From Arcuatula senhousia (lineage: Eukaryota > Mollusca > Bivalvia > Mytilida > Mytilidae), in contig OZ020307.1 in assembly GCA_963971305.1 (NCBI GenBank), positions 50,589,702 through 50,653,701 on the forward strand: a DNA stretch of 64,000 bases. Reading direction: 5' to 3'. Below the pieces are notes generated by a model, which had not been told where the DNA came from, did no database searches, and was given only the letters and a program-made list of their open reading frames with translations. This document shows, one piece after another, positions 37,558 to 47,477 of the stretch (position 1 is the first letter of the stretch; each line of letters opens with the position of its first letter). Both the position numbers and the translations under genes were made by a program.

Positions 37558-37744
37558 GCATAAAATCACTTTACACCTTGCCAAATATCAAGGAGCTGTG
37601 GCATGTAGTTGCCCAGTAAACTGTGACAAAAAATGTTGTGACGCTGCACGACAAGGGCACAAGACGATGGATGGTGCTAAAATTACCTCTATATGTTGCT
37701 TCAGCAACAAGTTGCAGGCAACATTAAAAAAACTCCAATTGTAG
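37558..37744 (+). CDS. Possible Cys-rich terminal exon (unrecognised)
   Basis: After a good acceptor (AATGTTTCAG) a frame runs 62 codons to a stop. It reads HKITLHLAKYQGAVACSCPV, then NCDKKCC, and later ICCFSNKLQATLKKLQL. Eight or nine cysteines in C-x-C, C-x3-CC and CC pairs suggest a metal-binding tail, loosely like CXC-type motifs. I cannot assign a family or find upstream exons in phase. It lies in the mobile block downstream of the helicase and could be a remnant of another gene of that element. Confidence 0.3.
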
Positions 37745-38159
37745 CATAATATAATTGGTAAAAACATATTGATTTATACCATTAGGTTTATCAGGTTGAA
37801 CTGGAAATAGTTCTTTCCTTGGCAAATCTCTGTTGCAATAGCTGTGCTCTGGTGTCAAACTTCTGAAAAAAAAAATAATCACTTTCATTCAATTGATCTT
37901 CATAATCATCAAATAGAACAAAAAGTCAGCAAAAGAATATGTATGAAGACATAATGCCAAATCTCGCAGAATTTGGAACGGACAGACAAATGGATTCCTG
38001 AACACTATTATGTCCCCTACATTTTTTCAGATAGTAATTCTTGTTTTTCTTTCACAGCAATTGAATTCTTGTCATATTGCTGATTTAACTTAAAATCATC
38101 ATCATGGAATGGCTCTTTTTATTGTTTTTCTATTCTTTTCTCATTTAAGATTATATATA

Positions 38160-38520
38160 TATAACTTTATTTGCAAATAACACCCATGGGGGTCAAGCAA
38201 ACACAATACAACATATAACATATTTACATTCAAACAATGACATGAAATTAATTAGATAAGAACTTTGACCGATATGGACCCTATCTTGGCAGTTCCAAGG
38301 ACTGCTTTATAAAGTCATTTATAAATGGTAAAAGTTCATTTTCAGCAGATAAAATAACAAGTAGTTGCTGGGCAGGTTCTAATTCTAAAAAGTTTGATTT
38401 AATATTAGATATATTATTATAAAGAGTAGATTGAAAAACTGAATATTTTGAGCAGTGTGTAAAGAAATGAAGCTCATCTTCAACTTTGTTCTCAATACAA
38501 TATCTACAAAAACGTTATAT
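38160..38520 (-). mobile_element. LINE retrotransposon 3' end, 5'-truncated
   Basis: On the minus strand the sequence encodes CRYCIENKVEDELHFF, then HCSKYSVFQSTLY, and ends ...DFIKQSLELPR and stop. This is the same zinc-knuckle region (C..C...vEdE.HF...C..Y) as in the LINE at 11984. The 3' UTR ends with AAATAAAGTTATATATATA. Only about 350 bp remains, a typical 5'-truncated insertion, located inside the 10.5-kb block. Confidence 0.75.
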
Positions 38521-38578
38521 ATATCATGTCATATATGACTCTGTTGTTATTTTGTTAACTTTACTTAATACTTTCTGT

Positions 38579-38690
38579 ATTTGATATGGCCTTAAATCAT
38601 TGTATAATGCCTAAATAATTTCACAATAGATGTTTGAAAATGCATTGTCATTGGGAGGGCATTATACAATGAAGTAAGGCCATATCAAAT
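38579..38690. mobile_element. 112-bp foldback MITE
   Basis: ATTTGATATGGCCTT opens and AAGGCCATATCAAAT closes the unit. Inner arms ATCATTGTATAATGCC and GGGCATTATACAATGA extend the pairing to about 32 bp per side with few mismatches. Related half-copies (AAGGCCATATCAAATTAAAA, GCAGATTCTCAT) follow at 38675-38740 and 39187-39260. Confidence 0.75.
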
Positions 38691-38794
38691 TAAAATGCAG
38701 ATTCTCATGCCCATCCTCCCCTAATCAATAGATGATTGTTGAATTTTTTTTTCAAAATTGTTTGAAAATGCATTACCATTGGGAGGCATTATTT

Positions 38795-39165
38795 ATTACA
38801 TTGATGCATGTGAAATACTGCTTTTTCCCTGTGAAATAAAATCTGGTAAATTCATTATAAACAAAAGTATTTTCACTCTGTCAAATGTGATGCCAAACTT
38901 TTAATTATGACGTTGTGAATTAATTCGTTGTCAGCATGACTGCTGATCATCTAAATTCATATGCCATGCATAAATTTGTTAGAAAAACAATTAAATATCA
39001 GCATTTTTATCTATGTAATAAATACAATAATCAATTATATGATCACTCATGCAGAAAAGCACTCAGATTTAATTATAGGCGCACTTGCATGTTTAATCAT
39101 GAGGCGTTCCCCGACTCGTGATCATATTTTGGTTATTCAATTGACTCAATTAATTATTAGACCTG
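38795..39165 (-). repeat. Inverted copy of the right terminus of the 10.5-kb block
   Basis: The complement of this stretch aligns with the block's right end. 'gatgcatgtgaaatact' and 'tgtgaaataaaatctggtaaattca' at 38804-38855 pair with 40430-40492; 'tttaattatgacgttgtgaatt' at 38898-38920 pairs with the 40370-40390 region; TTTTATCTATGTAATAAATAC at 39005-39025 pairs with 40258-40278. It then continues into a copy of GACTCGTGATCATATTTTGG (39111-39130). It is either a nested short relative of the transposon or an internal rearrangement of its end. Confidence 0.65.
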
Positions 39166-39744
39166 TAAATAATGTTTCCCCTTCAGTAAGGCCATATCAA
39201 ATTAAAATGTAGATTCTCATCCCGCATCCTCCTCAATTTTGGTTGTTGGAATTTTTTTTTCAAAATTTATATTCTTTAAATTTTATGGTATTTTTTAAAA
39301 TGTGTCAGAAGGAATGAAAACCTCCAATCTACCCCATTTATGACAATATTTGGGTGATAATGTACAGGTTAATTCAATAAATTTTATTGTTGCCTAAATA
39401 CAAAATACAAGATATTTTATTTGCAAATCATTGCGTCCAATATTGAGCATATACCGGCTTAAGTATAACCTTTATTATGCACATAACAGGTCAAATGTCA
39501 AAGGCCTAAGCACATGCTTCTAGGAAAGCAGGCTAAGCCTTTTTATGTAAAAAAAAAAAACATATGGGGGGAGGGGGAGGGGTCCGTATGCGCACTGAAG
39601 TCATGGCAAAATATTCAGTTTGTTGATTGTGGCCATTATCCGGTAGAAGTAGAAGTAGAACTTAGAAGCATAATTATTTTGACTATTGATACTGAGAGCC
39701 TTATCAAACAGGACAAAAAAAATCAGATATGTGGAGCTTCTTAC

Positions 39745-40022
39745 ATCTGCTCGGGACTAAAATTTGCCGCTCTCTTCTTTTCACCAAACTGTCTCTCCAG
39801 GTTGCAGAACATGTCTTTGTAAAACAAATGAAAATTGACAACGCGATTGAAACATGGCCGGCAAATGAAACTTGAGGAACTAAATAGTTTTAAAATAACA
39901 TCCTGCTTTTCAAAAAACATTTCTAATAAAATGGGTTTTAAAATTAGACATTTCCTATTATCAACTCGAAAAGAATTCTGTCTCTCTTCAGAACAGACAC
40001 AGCAGGCGACATTGGACGCCAT
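39745..40022 (-). CDS. First exon of a ZAD-like zinc-finger protein
   Basis: ATG at 40022 in good context opens a 92-codon exon ending at a GTAAGA donor (39744-39739, phase 2). The product begins MASNVACCVCSEE and continues to CLILKPILLEMFF and FICRPCFNRVVNFHLFYKDM. The two Cys pairs (C-x-x-C near residues 7-10 and ICRPC near 54-57) separated by about 45 residues, with hydrophobic helices, match the zinc-finger-associated domain layout of DNA-binding and transposase proteins. Further exons should lie at lower coordinates, but I could not find any; the space is filled with a LINE end, MITEs and rearranged terminus sequence. It faces the helicase gene from the opposite end of the mobile block, so it is probably the start of the element's second gene, perhaps its transposase. 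Confidence 0.55.
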
Positions 40023-40162
40023 GTTGTGTACAAATGCTCCGAGTGCATAGCAATCGATGAGTTCCGAAGGGCTGAGGGCAGCGTTTATAAATAGACGTTA
40101 GGCGAATGTTAAACGTTGTGAGGAGCTTGCACGAGTCGGTGAAAGCACACAGATTTATACGA

Positions 40163-40186
40163 GTGCGCGGAACTTGTTCCGCGCAC
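40163..40186. repeat. Perfect GC-rich palindrome
   Basis: GTGCGCGGAAC, TT, GTTCCGCGCAC: 11-bp arms without mismatch in an otherwise AT-rich context. It is 140 bp upstream of the ZAD-like exon and inside the right terminal repeat, flanked by further CACGAGT/ACTCGTG motifs. It could be a transposase or regulator binding site. Confidence 0.7.
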
Positions 40187-40503
40187 GAGTTAAATCTCAG
40201 TGCGTTCCCGCACGAGTGATCATATTTTGATTATTCATGAGACCTAATTGATTATCGTATTTATTACATAGATAAAATGCCGCTAATAAATAGTTTTTAA
40301 TAAATTTATTTGAATGGCGTCATGGGCGTATGAATTTAGGCCGCAGGAGTCATGCCGACAACGCAATACAATTCACGACGTCATAATTGAGTTTGACCGG
40401 AAAGGACGCAAGAGTGAAAATATCTTTGTTATTTCACATTGTGAATTTACCAGATTTTATTTCACTGGGAAAAATCGGTATTTCATATGCATCTATGTAA
40501 TAA

Positions 40504-43075
40504 CCTCTATTCTCTGCATGGTTTATAAATTCGTTTTTGACTTTTACTCCTTTCATTTTGTCAATAGAAAATAATAAGATGTAGAATTACTGTACGCGAC
40601 ACAGCTCACATAACTAGCGGGAATTTAGAAAATCAACTATTAATTGATAAACGCCAGTAGCCTGTAACGAGACCATATTAAGCAATTGGCTCATGGTCTA
40701 AATGAAATATTGAAAGCTATCTCGTGTACAAGTATACCATCATAACAATAAGAGCATACACCTCAAGAACGGGGATACATTTAATACCATTATAAACCTT
40801 ATTTACGAGACAATAGTAATTATCATGTTATTTCTCATGTCACCAAAATCTGGCAGTTAATTTGACTTATTCCAATTAAGATGACACAGTTACCTGACCA
40901 ATATCTAAAACGACCGCAATATGATTTTTTATCGAAGAGTCATCATTGCGGTTTAGAGAGGTATGGTGTCTATATGATGAATTAAGATGAAGTAGACCGA
41001 TGGCTATTAAGTTCAAAAAAGGTCCACTTTTAAGATAAGTTCCTTTTGTATTTGATATTTTTGTCCTCAAGATTAAAGATAGGATGAAATCAGGTGCAAA
41101 AAAGATCGAGAAAACTTTAAAAGAATTTTTATTTTACATTCGAATTTGAGAACCTATCCGATCAAATTCATTTTGAACCCAATTGAAAAAAAAACATGCT
41201 GTCCGATAAGCAAAATATTCAATTAAAAAACAAGTATGAATTATTGACATAAGTCGAAACTGATCACCAAGGACTTTTTGGATACGTATTTTATTCTAAA
41301 TTTGATTGATAATATTAATTTAAGAATCTTAATTGTTCGTTAACAATATACTGTTGTTCAGTGAAAACACATCAAAACCAATGACCAGTAATGCCTTCAA
41401 GTTACCATTTTGCCAAGGTCAATAACTACGACTTCCATTGAACATGTTGAAGTATCTATCAAAATTTTTTTGTATTATGGATCTAACAATCCGTTAATTG
41501 TTGATTCTGGAAGTGAAGCTTAAATCCCCAGCTGATTGAGGTGAACACAACCCGTCATTAGAAATATAATTGAGATAGATATGGACAAAGGGTGGTCATA
41601 ATGTTGTTGGTGTATTTCTTTTCATGAATAATGTTTAACGCTGTTAACGTGACGTATGTTGAGTTATGAATTAACCAAGAAGAAGAAAACCTTTATGCAC
41701 TCAATAGTTTTTTTTTCGAACAAATAAATTGTCAAACATGATTTTTTTCTTTCATATTTTTTGTCTTTTTTGATCATTTGAGGTCTTTCTTAGACTGTTT
41801 CACGACTAAATTTGAATTACATGAATTATATTTTGATCTTGGGCTAATCGCAAAACAGCGAATATCGGCTATTGGACTCGTTGAAGGCTGCTTGCTGTTT
41901 TTCATTACGGTCTTTTTTAATTGCCACTTGTTAGTGTGGGCTGTGTCGCGTGTACTTATTCCACAGCTCATTATCATATTTTCTCTTGATTGTATACTCT
42001 TTTGTAACTTTTATTCATTTTACTTTGTCAATATGAACCTTATTTACGAGACAATAGTAATTAGTATGCTGTTTATCATGTCACCAAAATCTCGCAGTTA
42101 ATTTGACTTTTTCCAAATAAGATGACCTATTCGCTGACCAATATCTAAAACGACCTACATTGAATGTTTGAACATAGGGGCATCATCGTCGTCCTGCGAA
42201 GTATGGTGTCATAATGATAAATTAAGACGGAGTCGACCAATTCCTAAGAAATTCAAATACGGTAAGAAGTCTCAACCCACTTATCTGGAAATTTTTTGGT
42301 GATCCTAACCAATTAAAAATAGGGCCGAAATCAGGTGCATTAGATGTTCATAACACTCCTAAATTAGAAAACCTATCCAAGTTCTGTAGTTTTGTTAATA
42401 CCTTTATTTGATGGTGTAGAACTGGATTTACTGAACAAACTTTACAATTGTGGCGATGTAGCAACAGTTTGACCAAATATCACATGGATTTTTTTCACAT
42501 ATGAGGATTCGGTTGCACCTGTTGCACCTGTCTACCCTGAGTGTGGACCTGTGTTTTGCTGCTATATTGTGATTTCCAAATGTTTATTTTGGAGTGTTAA
42601 TATTTTTGAATTTTTCATGGTCATATCTGATACAATTATTTCTTAAATTGTAGAACAGTTCCAATTGGGAGACAATAAACATGAATGTACCATCAACCAA
42701 AAATTAAATTCAGAAAAAAAGGAAGCACGAACCATTGACATAATTCGAAATCGATCCAACGAAGGTCTAATTCTGATTGATCATATAATTTAATATTCTC
42801 TTGTTCATTGTAGAAGATCTTGTTATATTAGTTAGTTAACATAGTGAAAACCTATCAAAACAAATAACCGGTAATGTCTTTAGATTACAAAATGTATCTC
42901 TTTGCCAGGGTCATTGTCTTCAATAGTAAACCATTTATTGAATTGTCTCTTTTATTTTTTGCAAATGTTTCGAAGACTGTTTTAAAGTTGCACGATTCTG
43001 CTGATGAAGCTTTAATTCCCCTCTGGCCGACGGTAGCCAATTCCGTTATTAACACAATAATGTTATAACTATAGA
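40504..43075. repeat. Tandem array, right part after the mobile block
   Basis: The sequence resumes in mid-unit with CCTCTATTCTCTGCATGG and contains all anchors of the left array: foldback module (40560-40700), CAAAATCTGGCAGTTAATTT (40845), CCTGCTGTCCGATAAGCAAA-type (41190), CAATGACCAGTAATGCCTTC (41378), CCCGTCATTAGAAATATAAT (41550). A second, shorter unit covers 41780-43060. A 34-bp stretch at 42377-42411 (AAGTTCTGTAGTTTTGTTAA) resembles the end of the Penelope-like pseudo-LTR. Confidence 0.8.
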
Positions 43076-43823
43076 CGTAGAGATATCGACGTCATTGAAC
43101 TAAAGTCTTGCAGACAACACTTCGATATATCGATGGCATATTCTAAAATATTTTTTTTCTCGGTGCTGGATTTGGCTTCTCTGTTTTCCACTAAGTATTA
43201 CAAAGCTTCAGGGCTGATCCTACAATGATCACCATATGCTATATGATCGTATAAATTAATATGTGGTAGGCATTTGGCATCCGTCTGATTACTTTGACAT
43301 TTGACCGAATGCTGTAAAATTGTCAAATGTTGGTGCTAACCACATGACAGATGCAATTTTGGGTTTAAGCTACAAACCTAGACTAAGGAATAGGTAAAAG
43401 TTTTAAAGAAGGTGTAATAGAGATGTAATTGGGAGAAGTAACAAAAATGTTTATTTATGTCTTTTCATCCGAGGTTTAACATTTTAGAACTCTGAGCAGA
43501 CTTGATTCACCCCCTTGTATTAGTGAAAGGGAAGGTGACCAATTATATCTAATCCGATGCAGTGTTGCATCGGGCTAGATATAATAGGTCACCTTCCCTT
43601 CCACTAAAATGTTTTATTTTATTTGCAGTCAGATTTTTATTATTCCTTGCAGAAATCCATGTCTGTGTCACTGCCTAAAAGTTTTCCCGGATTAAGGGGT
43701 AGGGAAAACAACAAAACCAATTTGCAAGAGTTGGTAATTCATTTTTTCAAATACGTCTGACGCAAAAATTGCTCACACAAGGTTATGTTGCTCTTCGGTT
43801 GCTGTCTTCACTCAAGAAATTTT
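43076..43823. other. Non-coding spacer with foldback MITE
   Basis: No gene seen. The only clear feature is the hairpin at 43520-43607. Short direct repeats of ATATCGA occur near 43084-43130. Confidence 0.4.
43520..43607. mobile_element. 88-bp foldback MITE
   Basis: Arms of about 42 bp (TTAGTGAAAGGGAAGGTGAC... and its complement ending GTCACCTTCCCTTCCACTAA) are separated by about 4 bp. Four or five mismatches lie along the arms. A transcript would fold into a long hairpin. Confidence 0.75.
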
Positions 43824-44200
43824 ACGGAAGACATCATGCACTTATAGACAAATATGGGATTTCGATCTCTCAGATGAGTGCAAATGTTGGTTTTTCATAG
43901 GGTTTTGTTTTGTCTTCCTTTACCGGATTTGACACGCTGAATGGACTATTGGCAACGTAACGGGTGTGCTATAGCAAGCAGGAACTGCTTACTCTTCCGG
44001 AGCACCTGAGTTCACTTTTGTTTCGACTGGAGTTCGCGTTGTTGATTGATATTCAGTTATTTTGTGTTTTCATGTTTTACATGTTGTCTGTTTTTGTACC
44101 GTTCTCGTTGGTGTTTACTGATTTGTATCTGCCCTTTCGGACTTTTGACATTCGGAAACCCCATTGGTACCTCTGTCTCTTTCAAATACATGTGCATGCA
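43824..44200 (+). repeat. Dispersed repeat R1, long copy
   Basis: It begins ACGGAAGACATCATG and continues through GGTGTGCTATAGCAAGCAGG, TTACTCTTCCGGAGCACCTG, GAGTTCGCGTTGTTGATTGA and TGCCCTTTCGGACTTTTGAC to CCCCATTGGTACCTCTG. A near-complete second copy is at 61543-61905, with partial copies at 7429, 56930 (minus), 62046 and 63775 (minus). No coding potential is conserved between copies. Confidence 0.85.
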
Positions 44201-46773
44201 TCCGATTCAAAGATATCTGGTTTTCATTTCACGAGATCAATTGGATATTTGATGGTGGTAAACTGACTTTACTGACTTTAAGGCTATAGCAACAATTTGA
44301 CCAAACGCAGGTATGTTAATGCCGTTTGAGAAACAATGTCCGGAATTTCGATTTTTACCGTTTTTGACTCGAATTGTATATTTTATGACGTTAGGAGAAT
44401 ATGTTATTTCCGCTTAAGTTTTATGACGTTTATGTAAATAATACACTATTTAAGGACATTTCTTTATATGTTGTTACACCAACACAACTATCTAGTCGAT
44501 TTGAAACGTATTTATCACAGCAATTACTTGTAACAATGAGACAGTAAAGCATTTTTAGTATTGGTTCTCATGATCCCGAAGAAGCTTTTGTTTTGATGGC
44601 GACGACTCAACAGGTGTGCCATTTAGAAAATGTTAACAAAATTTTGTTTCGGTGAGAATGGAGACAAACCATACTTTCCAGGTTAACAAGTAAGTTCTAT
44701 CTTTTATTTTTAATACAATATGTGCTTAAATTTACACAATAAAACATGTTGGCATTACTTTTACAAAAAGGGGGGGTACTTGCTTTTATTATTTATTTGA
44801 ATACTTTAAAATCACATTTATTATATAGATCTACATTTTAGCATTATATTCATTACTTAAATGAAAGTCTTGGGCAATACAGATATATCTAAAAAATCAT
44901 GAATTTTGTGTTATTCTGTAAGTTTACATGTGAAAATTTTGATATTTGAAAAAATAATAAGCATACAGTTTGGATAAGATAAGTATTTATATAATGAGAA
45001 GATGCTTTATGCATATGTACATTTATCTTTTTTCTAATATCAATCTACCATTTGCTATAACTAGTTTATGATGAGGTATTCCTTTTGAAGGTTTTCATTT
45101 TTGCATTTCAAAATATAGAATAGCATCTTTTTTAGTCAATAGGGGATTGTATGTCAAATTGTATATGTTTTTGTAATCCATTTTCTTTAAAGTGATAGAC
45201 TAACAATAACTATAAAATATAGCATATGATATAATGTCATTTTAATCATTTTAAAATATTTGTTTTATTATTTTCAGCTTGCAATTTTCTTCCATGATGA
45301 AATCTGGTGTGTGGTTTTTACAAAGAGAAGTTATTCTATTGGCAGTTATGCTATTATGATGTTAAACTAAATGAATGTGTGACTAAATAAATAATCTTTT
45401 ATAGGATAGATGTTATATTCTATGGAATTCAATGAAGGACACATCATCCCTTATTAGTTTATACATAATTATGTATAAATTTCAAGAAATTGAGGAGCTG
45501 GAGTTTTCAAAGTGTGAATGATAAAAGTGGTTATTTCATTAAATGAAGGCATAGAATAATTGTGTGCACTTGTATGATGAAAGTTAATAGCATTCTTTTT
45601 GTTTTAATAGCAACCAGTATGACTAGATTAACTTTAGTTTGGATATAAAATATAGAAAGTCAAAAATGTAAATGCTTTGATTGACAAAAAGTACATTTCA
45701 TACTTAAACAAAGACAAAGCATGAAGACTAAAAAGGACACAAAAAATCATGCATATAAAACAAACTTACATTCAAACAAAATACTTGAGCATAATTTCAT
45801 ATACTCAGATCATTTAAATTAAATTCTTTCAATGAAATGAGTGAAAAGTCAGAGATATAAAACAGTATTTATGGGACAACAAAATAAATATAAGTACTGA
45901 GTCTGATTGAAATCAAAGCAACTGTAAACCGCATACATGGACACTGTACACTTTTCAAACAGATTTTACTCATGAAAACAAATTATAAGGCAAAGCAGAA
46001 ACATGCAGCAATAAGAAAAAAAATAGTATGATAAATATAGAATATGATGATCCTGAGTTGTGTTCAGTTGAATTTAACATAAATTAGGAGCTTTGCTTTG
46101 TAACTTAATAGATCTGTTTAACTAAATGGAGCCAATAGTCTTAAACTAACAAACAAAAGTCACAGTAAAAAAGTAGAATGAAATGGGTTGAGGTTCTATG
46201 ACACAAAACTATTGCATTATCTGCAGTATGACACTTATGATTCTGTTATATGTATGACCTAGTGCACAGATTGTATACCTATCCTGTATGTCCCTGTGTA
46301 CATTATTAAACTACTGTACTTTATAAAAGCCTCCGCCCCTCCCCCTTTTAGCTGAAAAACTAACGTTTGTGTCAGTCACGCACATGTACTACGGCTGCCG
46401 CTTTCTTTTCGCCTAACTACAAACATTTCTTCACAATTTAATAATAATATGAAACTAAAATCGCGAACAAAATCATGTTATCAGCAAACACGCACTGTGC
46501 AAAATAAATAGAAATATTTTATAATTACGTCATCACGTTGTTGACCCCGTGGATCTTGATGAACTCGGCGTTTGACAGCAATGGAGAAATACTGGAATCC
46601 AGACAACGGGCTTTCTTTTTCAAGCTAGAACAAGTTACCACAGTTAACAAAATCCCTAATCCTTTTAATATATCTTTTCGAAGATAAACAGCTATCATAA
46701 AATCGCTGAACCCTCTCGCAAATCGCAACGAATTTCTTTAACCTAGCTTGAAAAGATTAGAAAAATGGTGCGA
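44201..46773. other. Non-coding; no gene supported
   Basis: A 2.5-kb AT-rich stretch. A minus-strand frame at 46728-46525 follows a possible acceptor and ends ...SNAEFIKIHGVNNVMT; the last 30 codons look protein-like, but I do not recognise them. Otherwise nothing. Confidence 0.35.
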
Positions 46774-47477
46774 AATTCCTTCAATATATACTCCAGAATT
46801 GGAGATTAAAGAGACCACCGAATCAAATTGCTTCACGTCTTTCTTGGATTTGCACCTCGAATTTGACCCAGGTTGTCATCTCAGTACAAAAAATTACGAT
46901 AAAAGAGACGATTTTAATTTTCAAATTATTAATTTTTCTTATCAACAGAGCAATATACCTACTTCCCCTGCATACGGTGTTTATATTTCACAACTTATTC
47001 TATATGCCAGAGCTTTCACATACTTCACAGATTTTTTTATCAGACACCGATTTCTTCGTGACCGACTTTTGGAGCAGGGCTATAAGAAAATACGTCTCAT
47101 ACGATCCCTAAAAAAATTTTTTCTTCGTCATCAGCCACCAGTAGAAAAGTTCAAAATTGAGTTAAAAGATATGGTGGTTAATTGTTTTAATTAGTGTTTG
47201 ACTGGTCTGCTGAACTGGGATGATCACCTCAATATCCCTATTGTGTCTCACAACTATGTTGTGTTCTATGGTCATTATCGGATCCTAAGATCACAATGGA
47301 AGAGGGAGGTTTGGCGCCATAAAACCTGATTTAACCCACCATTTCGTTTGAAATGCCTGTACCAAGTCAGGACCATTGCGATCCACCCATTCTCTGGTAT
47401 GACTGATTCATGTTTGTCATTTTCTCTGGACTATGAGATTGATAATGCAAGTTCGGTAGTTTTGTTATTACCTTTAT
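46774..47477 (+). mobile_element. Naiad-type Penelope-like element, 5'-truncated copy
   Basis: From 46774 the sequence follows the last quarter of the complete element at 49918-53510, in the opposite orientation. It covers the end of the reverse-transcriptase protein (PELEIKETTESNCFTSFLD through DMVVNCFN, stop at 47192) and then the 3' region and one pseudo-LTR (about 47268-47477). It lacks the endonuclease and the catalytic motifs. The reading frame of its 148 codons is open, but the protein could not be active. Confidence 0.9.

Larger units (their letters stand above)
29985..40503. mobile_element. About 10.5-kb helicase-bearing DNA transposon (Academ-like, tentative)
   Basis: The block interrupts one unit of the tandem array. 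The left flank ends CATTCCACAGTTCT and the right flank resumes CCTCTATTCTCTGCATGG, which are adjacent in the unit at 24612-24650. The two ends are related in inverted orientation. Left 29994-30055 (GATAATTAATTGGG, then CAAAATATGATCACGAGTCG, CAAGCTCC) matches the complement of 40262-40120, and the outermost TTATT.(A/C)ATAG.AT is similar on both sides. The left end lacks about 240 bp present on the right (40262-40490). A RecQ-type helicase gene enters from the left end and a ZAD-like zinc-finger exon from the right, a convergent layout. Academ-lineage transposons with an SF2 helicase are known; membership here is inference. No catalytic transposase domain was found, and target duplication is unclear. 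Confidence 0.6.

Noticed and set aside
42377..42411. Penelope pseudo-LTR end in the array
   Set aside because: The match is about 30 bp of AT-rich sequence, too short to claim an insertion.
46525..46728. Minus-strand last exon ending SNAEFIKIHGVNNVMT
   Set aside because: The end looks protein-like and a weak acceptor exists, but no upstream exon or family could be named, so I list it only as a note.
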